64,000 nucleotides of DNA, taken from positions 6,704,001 through 6,768,000 of the forward strand of contig CANTUV010000003.1 in assembly GCA_947685225.1 (NCBI GenBank), read 5' to 3'. The notes below the pieces were generated by a model. That model saw only the letters and a list, made by a program, of their open reading frames with translations, was not told the DNA's origin and did no database searches. The position numbers and the translations under genes are program-made. The DNA comes from Garcia nutans (lineage: Eukaryota; Streptophyta; Magnoliopsida; Malpighiales; Euphorbiaceae). This document shows, in pieces, positions 32,126-43,964 of the stretch (its first letter is position 1; each line of letters starts with the position of its first letter).

Positions 32126-33279
32126 TAAGAGAAGTTGATTCCATTGGTCTTTATATTATTCTATTCTTTCTTATAATGATATTATCCATTGCATCATATT
32201 TGATTGCATCGTGTATGTGAGTTAGGATGCCCATGTTATGTTATGTAAGGGATACCATACTTTCACTCAAGGTATGGAGATCGAGCATTGGATAACCACT
32301 AATAGCCTCGTACCATTCGTTATATACTTGCTATGGGAACCTAAACCTTTTTACCCAAAGACTAAAGCTCATGTAATTGGCCTAGTTACTTTCCTTAGAT
32401 TTTACCCCAAATGCATGTTGTTTGACTATGGTTAATTTGTCTTGGCGTAAATCATGGCTTATTTGGTTTGCTCTTTTTATAATATGACCTAAATACATTG
32501 TATGCTCAAAATAAAATTTTCTCTAAACCCAAAAGACCGAAGCTATTTTCAAAATTTTTCAAGATGGTCTTTAGACATAAAACTTTTCTTAAAAACAAAA
32601 TTCTTTTACTCATGCCCCAAACACTAAGCCCAAAATCCCTTTTTTTCTAAAATCTTTTTACAATGGGCTTAGAAACAAAATTATTTTTATCCAACCTTTT
32701 CTTAGAAAGAGCTTGCAAATTATTTGGGTCAATTACGAAATACCAAAAATCAATTGTGAGCCTAGTTTATACTAAGAATAATTAATCATTGGCTTGTTTT
32801 TGGCATGAATCATTAGTTACCTTTTTCAAGTGAGAAATCTATTTATAATAAACCTCTTAATTTAGTTTTAATCCAATATAGCATAAAAGCTACTTTAGTT
32901 GGTTGAATGGATTAAAACCTAATTAATGGGAATTATCATGGATTGATTTCCATTTTTGAAAATATAACTATTGGTTGAAACGTCAGAGGGAATTATTTGA
33001 AAGCAACGTACCCCATGTTGGTATTTTTTTAACCATATACCTAGGAAAAGAGACTCGCCATTCGTGTGTGGATGATATAAGTTTGGAAGGAACGTCCTAA
33101 TTATCCTTGTTTGTTGATTGTTCATGCATACATGCATAAATGCATACATTTGCATCTCATATCATTGATCCTCTTTGGCTCACAGCCCTAGATTACGAAA
33201 GTTCAAAAGCCTACAACAATCCGACCTACACCGGAGATGAAGTATCTAGCAACTACTCAACCACTTGATCACCAAAACA
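32126..33279 (+). other. Leader between PBS and gag, element 2
   Basis: Homologous to 4,325-5,485 throughout. A 65-codon ORF (32,238-32,435) also appears in element 3 but starts with GTG there and is broken in elements 1 and 4, so it is not taken as a gene. Confidence 0.75.
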
Positions 33280-34670
33280 ATGGATCCCGAAAATATTCAA
33301 AGAATGGTGGATGAAGCCCTCAATGCCAAAATGGAAGAAATAAAAGAGGCCCTAGCTGAGACCATGAAGAACCAACTAGCTGAAATTTTAGAAAATCATG
33401 CCGAAGCATCTGCTAGCACTAAGAAGCCAAAGGACAAAGGGAAGATTAAAGTTGGTGAAATAGTTTTTGATGATGATAAGGTGATCATTGATGATGATGA
33501 TTGGGCTCAATACTACCAAGATCTTCAAGACAAAAAGGAGCCAAAGGTTGTTAAGAAGGCAACTATTGAAAAGACCGAGACATCTGATTTTGAGAAAATG
33601 ATTGCTGATTTAGAAAAGAAATTTGAGAAGAAACTGAAAACCGAAGAAATGTCCGAAGTCGACAAACTATTTGAGCTAGATGAAGAAGTTCCATACAAGT
33701 TCAAGATGCCATCTTTTGCAAAGTTTGATGGAATCAGAAATCCTCATCTACATGTGAAGCAGTATATCACTGCTATGCAGTCTGCCCGAGCTACTAAGGA
33801 TCAAACTCTAAGATACTTCATGCTCTCATTGGACCCTGTTGTCTAAAATTGGTTCAATACCTTAGATGATGGAAGACAAAAGAATTGGGATTTGCTATAC
33901 AAGGCCTTCATCCAGCAATATGGGTATAATGTCGAGTTGGAATTTACCTTAATGGAAGTTGAGTCCATTAGACAAAGGCCAAATGAGTATTTTGTGGACT
34001 ATGTGAAGAGATGGAGAAATAAGGCTGCTTTGCTCAAGAAAGGCCCGATGAATCTGATCAAATAAGGATGATCGTGAGAGGTGTCCTGCCCAATCTCCGT
34101 GAAAGGATGTCTCACGCACTTATAAGGGATTTCAAAGATCTTCTCCAAGCTGGTTTACAAATTGAAGAGTGGGAAATGGATAAAAATCACTTTTCAATAA
34201 GAAGGAATGAGAAAGGGAATTATCAGCCTAGCAATCAAAGCACGCAAAAAGAAGTTGATGTTAATGTGGCTGGTCAAGGAAATAAAAGACAATTCTCATA
34301 ATTGGGGAAACCTCTATCCTGGGTTTTTAGCAAGCTATAAAAGAAAGGGTTGTTGCAACCGTTAGCTCCTCGACCACTACATAATCCACTGCCACTAAAC
34401 TTCAATGCCGAAGCCTTCTGTCAATTTCATCAAATGCGAGGGCATGAAACAGATAAATGTGCTCGTCTAAGGCATGAGATCCAAGACCTAATCGATAGTG
34501 GCAAGCTACCCGAGCTGGATAAGCCTAATACCAAGAACAACCCTTTGCCTAAATTTGGAAAAGTGCCACCACCAACAACCTTCATGGTGGGTAAAGGATT
34601 GGAAAAAGATTTTGTCTTATCATCTTTTCAAGATGGAAATATTGAAGATGTGAAAGGAAAAGAAGCTTAA
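33280..34670 (+). pseudogene. gag: Decayed gag of element 2 (Tat/Ogre type)
   Basis: Same domain order as element 1: M-D-P start, charged helical N-terminus, acidic DDDDWAQYY patch, EEVPYKFKMPSFAKFDG, Retrotrans_gag core, CX2HX4HX4C motif at 34,419-34,460 and a tail ending KGKEA at 34,670. About 463 codons if whole. The first 188 codons are open. Breaks: TAA at 33,844 (CAA to TAA), a one-base deletion near 34,040, TAA near 34,300 and TAA near 34,338 (CAA to TAA). A one-base loss just before the ATG puts the upstream in-frame extension of element 1 out of frame here. Confidence 0.88.
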
Positions 34671-35257
34671 ACTCAACGAACTTTCCTTATCTTGAATGTT
34701 GCTTTTCAATTTTACTTTCTTTAATATTTAAATTGTAACAATCTTGTTTTTCAAATTTAAAGTTGCTTGAATAAATTATTTTCATCAAAATTTTTGTTGG
34801 TCTTTGTTCATTATGATGCTCAACCGATGAGGAATCTAGCTTGATGTTTATAAATTAATGTGTCTAGGCATCATGACTTGAATGACTTTACTAAATGAGG
34901 GAATTGCTCTATAGCATCGAGTTGTGTATGCTTACTTAGAGAGGGCTTCTGCATAATTACCTTTGTCTAGGTCCTAGTCAGTCTTAGAACATGCTTTGAC
35001 AAGCTTTCGAGGCAAAATTGAACTCTGCTTATTTAAGGGAGAGATGATCTAAGCATTGTTTGGTTAGCCAACAACTAGTATCCACCCTATTAAATATCAA
35101 TCCCTAGTTGTCCCTTTGAGCCTTCATAACATTTTAGCTTTCTTTTCATTGGCTTACAAACCCCAATAACCTACCCCGAGTTGTTGTGATACTTTTGATG
35201 AGTCTTATGATCACTAAGGTGAAGAGGCAAGAAGATAAAAAAAGGAATGCAAAGTCA

Positions 35258-35390
35258 AGACCATAAGGGTAGTTGAAGTTCTTAAGACCATGAAGATAGT
35301 TGAAGTTCTGAAGACCATAAGGGTAGTTAATGTTCTTAAGACCATGAGGGTAGTTGATGCTTTCAAGACCATAAGGGTAGTTGAAGTTTT
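35258..35390 (+). repeat. 30-bp tandem repeat, element 2
   Basis: About five units with GACCATAAGGGTAGTTGAAG separated by TTCTTAA or TTTTCAA. One frame reads KTIRVVEVF repeatedly, but the frame is not conserved beyond the repeat. Confidence 0.82.
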
Positions 35391-35525
35391 CCTAATATCT
35401 CCAATATATCAAGACAACATCAGAGTAACAAATGAGTCATCCCTGTTAAAGGAGATTTATGTTGCTCCGCTCATCCATTATTGGAAGCCAAAGTCGGTAC
35501 AAATAAGACAACTATGTTTGAGCTA

Positions 35526-35645
35526 GAACCAAAAAAGGAAAGAAAGAAAGAAAAAGAAAGAAAAAAAAAGGAAAAAAAAGAAAACAAAAGAAACAAAAAA
35601 GAAGAAAACAAAAAGAAGAAAAAGAAAAATAAAACTAAAAAGGCG
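35526..35645 (+). repeat. Purine-only tract, element 2
   Basis: AAAGAAAGAAAG-like run of nearly 120 bases, positional counterpart of 7,664-7,760. The Lys-rich ORF across it is an artefact. Confidence 0.82.
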
Positions 35646-37080
35646 GTTCAGAAAGCCAACTGAGTTCTCTTTTACCTAAGACAACAAAAGGCTTCCATTT
35701 GGATAGTTTGACTTGAATTGGTCCAACCTGACCAAAGATACCACAAAATCAAAGGAAAAGGAGAAAGACCATCCAGTTCTTGAAAGTTTTGTACTTGATA
35801 GTCCTACAGGGAAGAAGGACAAAATGATAAAATGCTCAAAGAAAGGGAAGAGTAAGAAAAATAAAAATGAAAGAAAAGGGAGAAGAAGAAAAGAAATGAA
35901 TTTGGGTAGCAAACTTTTTGCAAAGGAAAAGACTGTCCTAATCAAGATCCAGATTAATGCCAAGAAGATAGAAGGAATTTGGAGTCTAGCAAGATTGCTC
36001 CCAACTGTCTAAAGTTCAAAGAAAAAATTTGTAGTGTGAAGGTTTGTCCATTGTGTCACATCAGCTCCTATCTCAAAATGGCCTTCATTTAACCCATCTC
36101 CCTCATAGACCCCATTTCAAGCCTATCAAAGACCTGTTGATCTCTCTTGGTAGGTAGAGTCTATTAGTGGAGATAGTTTGGATAAGCATGCATATGAGAT
36201 AGACAATATTTAAACTCAAATGAGACCTTTGGCCAAGTAATGTGTATGTGCCTATCTGAAGTGCAACAATTTTTGCTTAAATAGAAATAATTCCCGAGTT
36301 TAGTACGGTAACTAGGGTTGTCATTTTATAGATATGTTAATTTGGAAAAATCAAGTCCTGAGGTGCATTGACATTAATTTGGCAAAACCAACATTTGATT
36401 TCAAAATCAAAATTCCAAAAAAAAATCAATCAAAATTCATAAAATAAAAAAAAGTGCTTTGTCATACAAAGCCTTCAAGTTAAGGGAAGTATGTTGAACC
36501 TCCAAAGGACACATTGGGCAAAGGAAATGATTATTGGCAAGGTCATGAAGAAGCTGTCAACCTACATGCTGAAACATAGTTCCTGATTCTGCTGCTTGGG
36601 GCCTCCATTATTGGGAAGCATTCTTTTATTCCAAAAGGAGTCAACGAGAATACTTTTGCTGATTACCTTGGTTTGTGGGTCATGGAACCACTGTAAGTAT
36701 CATTCATGCATATCATACATATATGAGCATATCATGTCACACTTTCTTGTCTTGTATTGTCTATTCTTTATCAAAGTGAATAGCAAACACTCTGTGAAGT
36801 AAAGAATCAAAAGAAGATGTCAAATCAGGGGGGCATGGAAAGCCCATTGCTTGAGAAAGCTCTAGTAATGTTGCAAAGAGAAGAAATGCGTGCTTATGCA
36901 AAGACCTAGACAAGAAAAACATTAATCAAAGATGGCATGAAAGTAAAAATCCTTGGGGGGCAAGGAGAGGAGACAAGGTCCAATTAAAGATAGCTGAATT
37001 TTGCAAAAAGAAAGAACAAAAAAATGAAGATGCAAAAGACAAAAGATCAGTTCAACTAAGAGAGCTGAAGCCAGGGTAAA

Positions 37081-37425
37081 GACCCGACCTCCAATGAATA
37101 AAGATCCATGTTCCAAGGGTGAAGACCCAAAGTCCAAAGGATGAAGATCCATTTTCAACGGTGAAGACCTGAAGTCCAAAGGATGAAGATCCATTTTCAA
37201 GGGTGAAGACCCGATTTCCAAAGGATGAAAACCATTTTCAAGGGTGAAGACTCAATCTCCAATGGATAAAGATCCATGTTTCAAGGGTGAAGACCCAATA
37301 TCTAATGGATAAAGATCCAATTTTAGAGGGTGAAGACCCAAAGTCCAAAGGATGAAGATCCATTTTCAAGGGTGAAGACCCGATCTCAAAGGATGAAGAT
37401 CCATTCTGAGGGTGAAGAACCACCA
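37081..37425 (+). repeat. Alternating GGGTGAAGACCC / GGATGAAGATCC array
   Basis: Units of about 21 bases alternate two cores. GGGTGAAGACCC occurs exactly at least five times and GGATGAAGATCC four times, plus GGATAAAGATCC twice. Each core is a four-base-pair stem (GGGT/ACCC or GGAT/ATCC) around a four-base GAAG or AAAG loop. Spacers read ATTTTCAA, CGATCTCAAA or AAGTCCAAA. Confidence 0.93.
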
Positions 37426-37469
37426 TGCATAGAACAGCCGGAGGAGTCAGACTTCTCAACCAAAAGGTT

Positions 37470-38640
37470 AGTCAAATTCATTCTCGGGTCCAAGTACCGA
37501 ATCTCAGGTCCAAGTACCCAAATTAATTCAATCTCGGGTCCAAGTACCCAAATCAAATCCAAATCAATTCAATCTCGGGTTTAAGTATCCAATCTCGAGT
37601 CTAAGTACCCAAATTAAATTCAAATCTTGAGTCAAAGTATCCCAATCCAGTTTAGGATCAAGTATCCAAACCCAATTTAGGATCGAGCATCCAAATCCAG
37701 TTTAGGATCGAGTATCCAAACCCAATTTAGGATCGAGTATCCCAATCCAGTTTAGGATCGAGTATCCAAACCCAATTTAGGATCGAGTGTCCCAATCCAG
37801 TTTAGGATCTAGTATCCATACCCAATTTAGGATCGAGTATCCCAATCCAGTTTAGGATCGAATATCCAAACCCAATTTAGGATCGAGTATCACAATCCAG
37901 TTTAGGATCGAGTATCCGAATCCATTTAGGATCCAGTATCCAAGTCCATTTAGGATCGAGTATCCAAATCCAGTTAGGATCGAGTATCCCAATCTAGTCT
38001 AGGATCGAGTATTAGAATCCAGTTTAGGATCGAGTATCCAAATCCAGTTTCAATCGAGTATCCTAATCCAGTTAGGATTGAGTATCCCAATCTAGTCTAG
38101 GATCAACTATCCGAATATAGTTTAGGATTGAGTATCCAAATCCAGTTAGGATCGAGTATCCAAATCCATTTACGATCGAGTATCCCAATCCAGTTAGGAT
38201 CAAGTATCCAAATCTAGTGAGGATTGAGTATCCCAATCCAATTAGGATCAAGTATCCGAATCCAATTTAGGATTAAGTATCCAAATCCAGTTAGGATTGA
38301 GTATCCGAATCCAGTTTAGGATCGAGTATCCAAATCCAGTTAGGATTAAGTACCAAGTCCAGCTAGGATTGAGTATCCGAATCCAGTTAGAATCAAGTAT
38401 CTCAATCCAATTTAGGATCGAGTATCCAAATCCAGTTTAGGATCGAGTATCCAAATCCAGTTTAGGATCGAGTATCCAAGTTCAGTTAGGATCGAGCATC
38501 CAAGTCCAGTTTAGGATCGACTATCCAAATCCAGTTAAGATCGAGTATCCAAATCTAGTCTAGGATAGAATATCTGAATCTAGTTAGGATCGAGTGTCAA
38601 AGTCTAGTTTAGGATCGAGTATCCAAATCTCTCGGGTCCA
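37470..38640 (+). repeat. Minisatellite of GGATCGAGTATCC units, element 2
   Basis: About 45 units of roughly 25 bases: core GGATCGAGTATCC with spacers AAATCCAGTTTA or CAATCCAGTTA. It opens (37,485-37,610) with a few GGGTCCAAGTACCC units like those of element 1 and closes (38,635-38,760) with GGGTCCAGAACCC units. The GGAT/ATCC arms are largely kept, while the loop varies (CGAGT, TGAGT, CAAGT). Confidence 0.93.
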
Positions 38641-38827
38641 GAACCCAAATTATCCTTAGGTCCAAAACCTAGAATCTTTTCTAAGTCCAGAACTTAGCTC
38701 GGGTCCAGAACCCAAATTATCCTCGAGTGTCCAAATCTCTCGGGTCCATAACCCAAAAGCTCAACCTACTCAAAAATTAAGTCTTATTGCTTTTCACACT
38801 CTTTTGCTAAAGTCTCAGATCGTTCAA

Positions 38828-38840
38828 GCAGGGGGCAAAC
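38828..38840 (+). other. Polypurine tract of element 2
   Basis: GCAGGGGGCAAAC immediately before TGTAGACCC, identical to element 1. Confidence 0.82.
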
Positions 38841-40052
38841 TGTAGACCCTTAATTTTTGACCTGGTCCGGTTCAATATAATTTAATTAGTCCAAAATAAT
38901 TTTTATTATCTTAATTAAATAATATTTGGTTTAGTATCTAATTTTTATTAATAAAAAATAAATAAATAAATAAAAGGGAGGGGGTCGGCTGCGGCAAAAT
39001 GGCCTGGGGCCATTTCGCTTGCAAGAAAAACCTGCGGGCGAAATGGCCCGTAGGCCAATTTGCCCGCCGCTGCGCAGCCAGCTGTGGCAGCTTTTTCGCC
39101 AGCGCATTTTTTTCCGTAGTAGTTTTTTTTTTTGCCATCGTGATTTTTCCGCATAAGTTTTTTTTTGCCAGCAAAATTTTTCCGACGCAAATTTTTCGAA
39201 ACCTAATACAATTAGGTTTTGATTTCCTTTTCTTAATCAATATTAGCTTCCATGAATAACTAGGATTAACCATAAAATTATTCTATAAATAATGCCAAAA
39301 ACAACACAAAAAGGATGAAGAAATTGGAGGAGAAATTGATCAAAAATTGGGACGGAAATTGGGAGAAAAGTTGAGACCGAAGCTGAGTAGGAAAGGCTTT
39401 GAATCAATCTGATTTTCTTGAGAGAGCAAAGATCAATTCAAATCATCAAAGGCAGCAAAGCTTGTCTTTGCTTTTGTGTATCCAAGAAGAAATTTTTGGT
39501 GGAACCAACAAACGGAGGTATGCATCAATTGTCTAAATTCTATTCTTCACAGTAGCTAAATCATCCCATTATTTCTTTTAATTCAAAAACCCTAGAACAT
39601 CAATTCACTTTTTCTAAAGTTTAAAAACCTTAATTCGTTGCTTTATTTTCCAAAAAGTTTAAAGTTGTTAGTTTTGTTTCTTTAAAACCCAAAAACCCCT
39701 AATTTGCTTTCCAAGTTTTCAAAATCCTAAATTGAGTTATGTTTCTTTCCAAAAGCCCTAAAAACATCTTTTTTGCTTCTATAAACTTTAAATCATTTTG
39801 TTTATTTTCATAAAACTTCATAAAATTATCAATTGTTTTTCCAAATTCTAAAAACTAATACAGTCTCTAAAACCCTAAATAAAAAATCCTAAAACCCTAA
39901 TTCGACTCCAAAACCCAAAACAGTGAACCATAACCCCCCTTAAAACCTTAAACCCTAATTTTTTCTAAACCCTAATCCTTTAAAACTTTAAAAACCATAT
40001 AAACATAAATGTTATAATCTTACACAGTAAGCTTAAAAACATAATTCAGTAA
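38841..40052 (+). mobile_element. 3' LTR of element 2, truncated
   Basis: Matches the first about 1.15 kb of the 5' LTR (to the AATTCAGTA at about 31,125), then breaks. U3 GC-rich block 38,985-39,090, TATAAATA at 39,284. The remaining about 980 bases are missing, and an inverted LTR end follows. Confidence 0.87.
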
Positions 40053-40442
40053 CCCTCACTCCCGGTGGAATAGTTCTTGCGACTTCGACACTGTTAGGCC
40101 CAGGGCCTTAGAGAAAACAGGCTTAAACTCAAAGAAAATAGAGTAGCGACCCAGACAAGCTAGGAAATAGAAAGGGGTGGATGACTCGATTCCTAAGAAA
40201 TCCTCAACCCCCTAATACGTTCAAAAAGTTGGGTACGCGTAAGGAAGGTGAGAATGACCCAGCACCCCAACAGTGTCCGGTTCATTAGATCCAGCCTCTT
40301 TTTTAGGTCTAAATATTATAAAATTCTTAACTTATTATAAAATTATCCATACTACATGCAATAATTAAAATAAATCATCATTATATTAAAATTAAAGTAA
40401 TGTTCAAAAAAAAATAATAAATTGGGCACCCACACGCGATGG
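40053..40442 (-). mobile_element. Inverted Ogre-like LTR 3'-end fragment (G)
   Basis: Reverse complement of the LTR end (compare 104-525): CTCACTCCCGGTGGAATAG through GGATGACTCGATTCC and the GGTTCATTAGATCCAGCC U5 block. The outermost about 25 bases are missing at 40,053, and it stops at the start of element 4's LTR (40,443). No continuation of it was found to the right. Confidence 0.82.
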
Positions 40443-40795
40443 TGTAGACCTTTATTTTATTTTTTTTTACTTATTTTAGTATTTATTTTATTTTTAAATA
40501 TATATATATAATAAAAATAAAAAAGCAAACGGACCAATCAGTGAGCGACACATGGCAAGGCAATTCACTACAGGCGCTAGTTGCGGCAAATTGGCCTACG
40601 CCAATTCACCGCAGTTGCATTCTATGATGAATTGGGCAGTGCCTCACAGGCACTCTCCCAAATTATAAGTGTCCCAGCCTATTGCTTTTCCATTGCTCGT
40701 GTCTCAGCAGCCTGTGCCATCACGTTGGCCTATTTTTGCCAAAATCCTATTTTTACTAGGAAACTCGAATTATTTTCCTAAATAGTTTTAATTTT
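40443..40795 (+). mobile_element. 5' LTR of element 4 (F), first part
   Basis: Begins TGTAGACCTTTATTTTATT and carries a GC-rich inverted-repeat block of a different sequence (CAATTCACTACAGGCGC, GGCAAATTGGCCTACGCCAA). It is interrupted by element 3 after ATTTT at 40,795 and resumes at 45,405. Joined, the LTR is about 1.6 kb, a divergent subfamily of the same LTR type. The 66-codon ORF at 40,581 spans the GC-rich block and is unsupported. Confidence 0.85.
40791..40795. repeat. ATTTT target duplication of element 3, left copy
   Basis: ATTTT directly before TGTAGACCC, identical to 45,400-45,404. Confidence 0.85.
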
Positions 40796-42789
40796 TGTAG
40801 ACCCTTAATTTTTTACCTAGTCCGATCCAATATATTTTAGTTATTCCAAAATAATTTTTTTGGTATCTTAATTAAATTTAATATTTATTTTAGTAAAAAA
40901 TGGTGAAGTGAATAAAAAATCAAAAATAATAAAAAATAACAAAAAAATCGGCGACGAAAAAATCGTCACCCCTCTTCGGCAGCTTTTTTGCCAGCATAAT
41001 TTTTCTGCAGCAGTTTTTCTTTGCCGGGGCAATTTTTTCGCAGCAGTTTTTTTTTGCCAGCGGGCTTGAAATTGAACTAAAACAACACAAAAATCAGGAA
41101 GAATCGGAGGAGAAATTGATCAAAAAATTGGATCCAAAACTAAGTAGGAAAGACAGTGAATCAACCTGATTTTGTTTTTTTTTTGAGAGAAACAAACAAT
41201 TCAAGCAATTCAAAGGCAGCAAGCTTGTCTTTGTTTTTGTTCATCCAAGAAGAAATTTTTGGTGGAACCAACAAATGGAGGTATGCATCAATTGTTTAAA
41301 TTCTATTCTTTACAGTAGCTTAATCATTTAATTGTATCTTTTAATTCAAAAACCTAAGAACCCTAATTCACTTTTTCTAAAGCTTAAAAACCTTAATTAG
41401 TTGTTTTGTTTTCCAAAAAGTTTCAAATTATTATTTTTGTTTCCTTAAAACCCCTAATTAGCTTTCCAAGTTTTCAAAATCCTAAATTGAATTCTGCTTC
41501 TTTCCAAGAGCCCTAAAAACATCTTTTTTGCTTTTATAAACTTTAAATCATTTTGTTTATTTTCATAAAACTTCATAAAATTATCAATTGATTTTCAAAT
41601 CCTAAAATCCTAATGCATTCCCCGAAACTCTAAATCAAAATCCTAAAACCATAATTCAACTCCAAAAACCAAAACAGTGAATCCTAACCCCCTTAAAACC
41701 TTAAACCTTAACTTTTTCTAAACCCTAATCCTTTAAAACTTTAAAAGCCATATAAACATAATTTTACACAGTAAGCTCAAAATGATAATTCAGTAACTGA
41801 AAATCATAAATCTAAATGTTTTGAAGAGCCCAAAACCTAATTTCATGATTATACATCTCAAACCCTAATTTGGTGAATCAAAGAACTTTATCAACCTTTT
41901 AAAACATAAAACCTTAATCTATTTTAATTCCTTTAAAAACTCACAGTAGCCTAATTCCATAAATTTCAAAACCCTAAACACATGAAATGAAGAATCTTAA
42001 ATAGAAACAGTAGCCCTAATTTGAATTTTTATTTGCTTTATTTAATTTTATATTTGACTATGCTTTGATTTATTTTATACGATTTAACTTTTTTAAGTTC
42101 AATGCTTGGTTTATTTAATTTATCATGGATGGATATTTACTTTCTATTGATATTTAATATCTTTGATGAATGATTGATTTTTGATGAATGGTTATTTACT
42201 TTTATCAATTTATTTAGATTTCCAAATGTTGTAAGAGGTATGTTTCCACTTGGTGGGTACCTCATTAGTTAAATATCCTGTAATTTAAATTGCTTTACTA
42301 TTTTAGAACCAATGTAAAGGACATGTTTTTACCTTTCGGTGGGTGTCCTATTTAGGCACGGGATGTAAGGACATGTTTCCATCTTCGGGTGGGTGTCCAT
42401 TTATTTGTTTTGCTTGGGCATTATTTTGATTTTCAATATATCGATGCTTTATTTCAATTATTGTGTGTAATATGGATAATATTGTTATATTTAAGAATTT
42501 TATAATATTAAGACCTGTAAAGGAGGCCGGTTCCAATGAACTGGGCATTGTGGGAGTGCTGGGCCATTTCTCACCTTCCCCACACTTACCCAACTTTTCG
42601 AACCCATTAGGGGGTTGGGGATTCTTTAGGAATCAAGTCATCCACCCCTTTCTTTTTTCCCAGCCTGTCTGGGTGGAGACTCCATTTTCTCCGGACTTAG
42701 GTCCGTGTTCTCTAAGGCCCCGAGCCTAAACAGTGCCGAAGTCGCAAGAACCATTCCACCGGGAGTGGGGGCAAAAGTCCCCGCTCACA
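40796..42789 (+). mobile_element. 5' LTR of element 3
   Basis: 1,994 bases, TGTAGACCCTTAATTTTTTA to CCCCGCTCACA. The GC-rich U3 block is shortened (40,948-41,060), and the sequence around the expected TATA box appears partly deleted near 41,060-41,085. Confidence 0.88.
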
Positions 42790-42790
42790 G

Positions 42791-42808
42791 TGGCGACTCC
42801 ACTGGGGA
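42791..42808 (+). other. Primer-binding site of element 3
   Basis: TGGCGACTCCACTGGGGA, identical to elements 1 and 2. Confidence 0.87.
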
Positions 42809-43964
42809 TAAGAGAAGTTGATTCCATTGGCCTTTTTATTATTCTATTCTTTCTTATAATGATATTATTCATTGCATCATATTAGTTTGCATCGTGTGCG
42901 TGAGTTAGGACGCCCATGTTACCCATGTTGTGTTATGTAAGGGATACCATACTTTCACTCAAGGTATGGAGATCGAGCATGGCATAATCACTCATAGCCT
43001 CGTACCACTTGGTATATACTTGCTATGGGAACCTAAGCCTTTTTACCCAAAGACTAAAGCTCATGTAATTGGCCTAGTTACTTTCCTTAGGTTTTACCCC
43101 AAATGCATGTTGTCTGACTATGGTTAATTTATCTTGGCTTAAATCATGGCTTATTTGGTTTGTTCTTTTTCTATTATGACCTAAGTATATTGTAAGCTCA
43201 AAATGAGTTTTTCTTTAAAGTCCAAAAGACTAAAGCTATTTTCAAAACTTTTCAAGACGGTCTTTGGACATAAAACCTTTCTAAAATTCTTTTGCTCATG
43301 GCCCAAATACTAAGCCCAAAATCCATTTTTTTCTAAGTTTTTTTACAATGGGCTTAGAAATAAAATTATTTTCATCCAACCTTTTCTTAGAAAGAGCTTG
43401 CAAAATATTTAGGTCAATTACGAAATACCAAAAATCAATTGTGAGCCTAGTTTATACTAAGAATAATTAATCATGGGCTTGTTTTCGGCATAAATCATTA
43501 GTTACTTTTTCAAGTGAGAAATCTATCTATAATAAACCTCTTAATTTAGTTTTAATCCAATATAGCATAAAAGCTAATATAGTTGGTTGAATGGATTAAA
43601 ACCTAATCAATGGGAATTACTATGAATGGATTTCCATTTTCGAAAATATAACTATTGGTTGAAGCATCCGAGGGAATTATTCAAAAACAAAATACCCCAT
43701 GTTGGTACTTTGTTAACCATATACCTAGGAAAAGAGACTTGCCATTCATGTGTGGATGTTATAATATTAGAAGGAGCATCCTAATTATCCTTGTTTGTTG
43801 GTTGTTTGTGCATACATGCATACATGCATACATTTGCATCTCATATCATTGATCCTTTCTGGCTCACAGCCCTGGATTATGATAGTTTAAAAGCTTACGA
43901 CAATCCGACCTACGCCGGAAGCGAAGAATCTAGCAACGACTCAATCACTTGCTCACAAAAAATA
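42809..43964 (+). other. Leader between PBS and gag, element 3
   Basis: Homologous to the other leaders. An in-frame extension of gag can be read back to 43,791 (CATACATGCATACATTTGC region, then LTALDYDSLKAYDNPTY), as in element 1. Confidence 0.75.

Larger units (their letters stand above)
34671..37080 (+). other. Conserved non-coding interior of element 2
   Basis: Collinear with 6,871-9,340 and, inverted, with 53,371-55,690. It opens directly after the gag stop with the ACTCAACRAACTTTCCTTA block. No open frame runs through it, and no pol domain is recognisable. Remnants such as the AAGGGAAGTATGTTGAA segment near 36,484 may be old pol-end sequence. Confidence 0.75.
29967..40052 (+). mobile_element. 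Element 2: second gag-only Ogre-like element
   Basis: 5' LTR, tRNA-Arg-type PBS, leader, decayed gag, about 2.4 kb conserved non-coding interior, two successive minisatellites, polypurine tract, and a 3' LTR broken at about 40,052. It has the same plan as element 1, so the gag-only form is a family rather than one deletion event. Its LTRs differ from each other visibly more than those of element 1, suggesting an older insertion. Confidence 0.87.

Noticed and set aside
32238..32435. 65-codon leader ORF, also seen at 42,930-43,127
   Set aside because: Element 3 has GTG instead of ATG at the start, and elements 1 and 4 break it. Differences between copies fall on all codon positions. It looks like conserved leader DNA read in an open frame.
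35481..36012. Lys/Glu-rich ORFs
   Set aside because: They read the purine-only tract and nearby A-rich DNA. The frame is not kept in element 1.
37470..38640. CRISPR-like appearance of regular short repeats
   Set aside because: Spacers are not unique, units are contiguous and diverged, and the setting is a plant retrotransposon. It is a minisatellite.
40581..40781. 66-codon ORF
   Set aside because: Lies in the GC-rich inverted-repeat block of LTR F, upstream of its TATA box.
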